Shown: in pieces, positions 60,689-64,000 of the stretch
Position numbering within the stretch: the first letter of the stretch is position 1
Layout of the letters: each line of letters starts with the position of its first letter
Assembly: GCF_020497125.1 (NCBI RefSeq)
Contig: NC_059080.1
Span: 73,948,618-74,012,617 of the forward strand
Length of the DNA: 64,000 nt
Reading direction: 5' to 3'
DNA from: Mauremys mutica
Lineage: Eukaryota > Chordata > Testudines > Geoemydidae
Notes under the pieces: generated by a model
The model's database searches: none
The model's input: only the letters and a program-made list of their open reading frames with translations
Told to the model about the DNA's origin: nothing
Translations under genes and position numbers: made by a program

Positions 60689-62174
60689 CTATATTGTTAA
60701 ATGTGAGATGCTGAGGAAAATGGTTGGGGAGAAACAGGAAAACTGAGCTAATAAACACAATATTAAATGTCTGAGCATAATTTCAGATTTTAGATATCCA
60801 GCCACATTTTCATTATGAACCCATGGAAGGGCAGAGTTTGGCTCTCTCCAAACATCTTAGTTTTGAGCTCCTTATCCTATACGTCACTTCACTCACTGTG
60901 CATTGACTCATCACATATGACTACATCTTCAGCCCTTCAGTAAAATGCACACTATAAATTATTCCAACGGAAATGGCATTATCTCCTTCAACGGCAATTT
61001 AGGAAGGATAGATGTATTTTTGGGCATGATTATGCTCTTATTTCCTCACAGTTCATGTGGGCTATATCTTTACCTTCACCTCTTTCTTTTTTTTCTTTTG
61101 TAGACTTTAGAAAGGGATTTTTATATTATCCTTCTGTGTTTCTTGAATAGCTATTTTAGAAAAATCAGGAACAAAAAATCATAACTAATTCTATATAGAA
61201 ACCTTGCTATAAAGAGGTTCCTTCCTACCCCCACCTTGTGAATCCTAGGGCTCAGTTATGGCTGTAAGAGCCTGAGACATGCTGTGAATGAAAGAGGAGG
61301 TGATGCACCTGAGTGTCTGGAAGCATTATGCCTGCAGAGTCCAGGAGCAGGCACAGTGCCATTGGGGGCTTGGGAGAGCACACACATCAACAGCAGTTAC
61401 TACACTTGTAGATCACATAGCCCCTGTATGTCAATCTAGCATAGCCTTGCACCAGCTTCTTGACCCACAACAAGAGGGCATCATTGGTCATAGTCCCTTT
61501 GCTGCTATCAGCTGTAGCAGTCCTCCATTGCTTAGGTTCGGGGCAGTCATATTATACTTGCCTCTGTGTAGTTATAGGGGTACCAGACTCCTTGAGGCCT
61601 TTCTGACCTCTAAAATAACCTGTACTAGGGGAGTCATAATTTGGCTTTTAATGTCAATTTGGAAGTTACATATAAAAGTGAATGCAATCAAGCAAGCACT
61701 AAAGTCCCTGCTTGTGAAGTTACTGCAATTCATCAAAAAGTGACAAGCAAAGGGCTTTTGTTCGGGGGAGGGAGGGCAGGAAGGAGTCATTGTGTGGCGT
61801 TCCAGACTGGTACCTAGCACTGAGGAAACGTGAAAGAACTAAGGGCAAAACCTCCATGTCTTGGCCTATATGACATCAACATCAGTGGTAGTTCCATGTA
61901 TGTAAAAAGAATATAAGAAATGAGAGATCTTAATCTTTGCACATTGCAACAGGTCTGCAAAATGTTACAGTGCATGCCAACAAATCATCTCCTTAGGTCC
62001 GTTAAGAGAGTTACTGAAATGTACATATTAAAACAAAGCCAATTGCCTGCCTTCCTCTTCCTTTTGAACTACAAAGAATTTTTTCTTAGCATTTTTAAAA
62101 GACTTTTGTTTACTTTATTTTAATTTTTTTCACCCCAAATAGTCATTGTTGAAGATTCCAAAAGCAAAGGATAC
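60689..62174 (-). other. SLC9A9: SLC9A9 intron between exons A and B
   Basis: Short 1,486-base intron on the minus strand. It begins gtatcc after exon A and ends atatag before exon B. It is A/T-rich and largely unique. A 151-codon open frame at 61288-61743 on the plus strand has no recognisable domain and is probably chance. I see no repeat that I can name. Confidence 0.8.
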
Positions 62175-62288
62175 AAATGCCCCAAATATAAAGAGAGCAT
62201 TAAATATATGATTTTGGAATGTGAATAGTGCAAGCCCCATGTAACAGAAGATGACATTCTCAGCCAAGAAATTCATGAACTCGAACAA
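62175..62288 (-). CDS. SLC9A9: SLC9A9 (NHE9) coding exon A, membrane domain
   Basis: Internal exon of a Na+/H+ exchanger of the endosomal NHE6/7/9 group, which swaps luminal H+ for cytosolic Na+ or K+ and so sets endosome pH. On the minus strand a pyrimidine-rich acceptor ending in cag at 62289-62290 is followed by exactly 38 codons (114 bases, phase 0 at both ends). They include [17 protein letters not shown] and end in GAF, before a gt donor at 62173-62174. The peptide is hydrophobic and matches the transmembrane helix region with the Ala-Glu-Asn motif. The next exon continues the frame directly. The donor (ttt|gtatcc) is weak. SLC9A6 and SLC9A7 are the alternatives; I prefer SLC9A9 mainly from the third exon. 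Identification is from memory of the family, and the exon edges are read from the sequence. Confidence 0.93.
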
Positions 62289-64000
62289 CTGAAACAAAGA
62301 GAAACAAAAAACATTATTATGACTCGTGTCTGTAACTGGCTGGTGTTTGTTACAGAGTCTACATTAACTTGGAAAACAGGCACATTAGATTACAGGGACA
62401 CTGACAACTTGAAATCCAGTCTTTGTGAAGAGTTTCACTAAACCATGAAAACAGTTTGTTATTACACTATTTGCTGAGTTTCCGTGGCAATGGTTGTAGT
62501 TTTACAATGACCTTTTCTTGTATTTTTACATGTTTTCCTCACCTTCATTGCCATATGAAAGTCCCACGCAAACAAGGAAAAACTGGCTAACTGAAGTCTT
62601 AGTCCAACTCCACTGAAGGCAATGGAAGCACGACACTTCATTTTACACTGGCTTCAATGGAAACTGAATTGGGCCCTTGACTATTCAAGTGAATACAGTG
62701 AAACTGACTATGCATAAAGTGCAGTCAAATGTGTGCACGCATGCACACGCACACACACAACTTTCTCCCTAATCTCATTCAGTTAGAGCAATCATAGGTA
62801 TTACTTGTGGCAATAAAATTTCAGACAGAAGTGTGATTTTTTAAGAAGAACTAAAAAAAAAGATTATCTATGATAAAACCTCAAGAGTCTTGTAAATTGG
62901 ACCATTTGGACACAGCAGTCAAATTCTCATTTCAAAGCAATCTATTTAAGGAATCATTTAAACATGTTACACAAGAATGGCAAATAATTTAATTGTTATA
63001 ACAGGGTTTCTTCTGTGAAACAGACCAATAAATCTATTTGTCTTGAGGGGATGGTCCTGATAGCATCAGGAAACAATTAGCTTTAAAGGGAAAATATAAA
63101 ACATAAATCTTCAGTCTGCTTCCATACCTGGAGAAACCATAGACAGTATCCCCAAAGCAACAACAGAGTACAGAAGCAGAGAACTTTACACACCCGTCTT
63201 CTTCAGTGCAGAAACCTATTGAGGCCAGTGGGACTCAGTGTGAGCTTGGGAGTCAGTGCTAGCAAATCCAATGCAGAATCAGGGCCTAAGTTTGTAAATT
63301 CTGCATACAAACATATATAAATCCACTCTACTAAGCTTGTTACTATGGATACATTACTCTTTACAGCCTCATTGGGATTTATGTGTTTTTTGTAATATGT
63401 TTGTGGGGCTAAAAATAAATATCAACTACCCAGTCAGTGAGGACTAACAAAGGCAAAACAATTTAAAACAAATATTGGAGGTAAAGACCCATATAATGCA
63501 GTGCCATGATGCAAGATAGTTTTGCATGCAGTGGCAGCACCATCAATTATACTGAGCACACATTCTGTGTTCCATATTCAGTGCTGCATCCTTCAAGCAA
63601 ATATTGTCATGCCCATATAACAGAGAGCACATCTTGTAATAGGACAATGAGAAACCTCTGTGCTTTGGTCAGAGTGAATTTCAATAGCAAAAAACTGGAG
63701 ATGGGGCCAAATCCAAACTGTGAGTCTAAACAACCCCAGGCACTGGAAGAGTTTGGATCCATAGCAAAACTCTATGGCCCAGACCCATCACTTTTATTTC
63801 CCTTCATTCTTTCATTTCTTTGGGGGATATGATTCTGCTTCTCTTCGGGAAAGAGCTCTGTTATGTACCTCATTTTCCCTGATATTTTATTTATTAACTT
63901 CATCACAGGATTCATATTCTGAAATTTAGCTTAGCTGTTGGGATGAGAGGAGGGCAGCCTTGTGTTTCAATGCAATGATACTTGCACTCCCTGTTTGCTA
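62289..64000 (-). other. SLC9A9: Intron upstream of SLC9A9 exon A
   Basis: Sequence 5' of exon A in transcription order. It holds the acceptor and polypyrimidine tract of exon A next to 62289, a short CA-type microsatellite near 62735-62760, and a few short inverted segments of the kind scattered in turtle DNA (for example 62610-62680). No exon, RNA gene or intact element was recognised. Confidence 0.6.

Noticed and set aside
61288..61743. 151-codon plus-strand open frame
   Set aside because: Lies in the SLC9A9 intron on the opposite strand with no recognisable domain.
50449..62288. SLC9A6 or SLC9A7 instead of SLC9A9
   Set aside because: The loop [10 protein letters not shown] and ending PMLTWLQI fit SLC9A9 as I know the family. 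The other two differ in these places. A protein alignment would settle it.
1..64000. CRISPR array, prokaryotic operon or phage-like system
   Set aside because: No regularly spaced repeats, ribosome-binding sites or dense gene order. The spliced exons, LINEs and SINEs show vertebrate nuclear DNA.

Overview
The window is vertebrate nuclear DNA, almost certainly from a turtle (non-avian sauropsid). There is no bacterial-style gene packing. Nearly all open frames are short and fall in repeats. The repeat set points to Testudines: tRNA-derived SINEs with a CR1-like tail (tortoise Pol III/SINE type), CR1 LINEs, a PIF/Harbinger transposon with both of its genes, many small Harbinger-type MITEs, GC-rich non-autonomous hAT elements, ERV-type LTRs and a Penelope-like element.

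The only cellular gene I can support is on the minus strand, in the right-hand part. Three coding exons at 62175-62288, 60577-60688 and 50449-50602 join in frame with compatible splice phases. They encode part of the membrane domain of an endosomal Na+/H+ exchanger that best matches SLC9A9 (NHE9). Transcription runs right to left, so 1-50448 would be downstream intron, 62289-64000 upstream intron, and the repeats passengers in SLC9A9 introns. I found no further exon on either side.

Layout, left to right. 0-2 kb: Penelope-like fragment with a GIY-YIG endonuclease region, split by a hAT element, followed by a tail with a hammerhead-ribozyme-like motif. 4-11 kb: a tortoise SINE and CORE/MIR-type SINEs in otherwise plain intron. 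12.4-13.6 kb: MITEs, one nested in another. 18.6-19.6 kb: a hAT element at the very end of a MITE. 20.9-21.4 kb: LTR-like block. 23.8-24.4 kb: CR1 3' end. 26.1-31.7 kb: a 4.8-kb Harbinger nested in an older inverted-repeat element. 35-36 kb and 41 kb: CR1 coding remnants. 38-58 kb: hAT elements with target-site duplications, MITEs, a solo LTR with a 5-bp duplication, and a 1.4-kb LTR plus leader that carries a SINE. 50-62 kb: the SLC9A9 exons.

The most informative parts are the Harbinger element, whose two convergent genes are almost readable, the family of MITEs sharing its termini, and three copies of a Penelope-associated tail with a hammerhead-like core. The hAT, Harbinger and LTR boundaries were set by reading inverted repeats and target-site duplications directly. 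Family names come from recognition, not from database searches.
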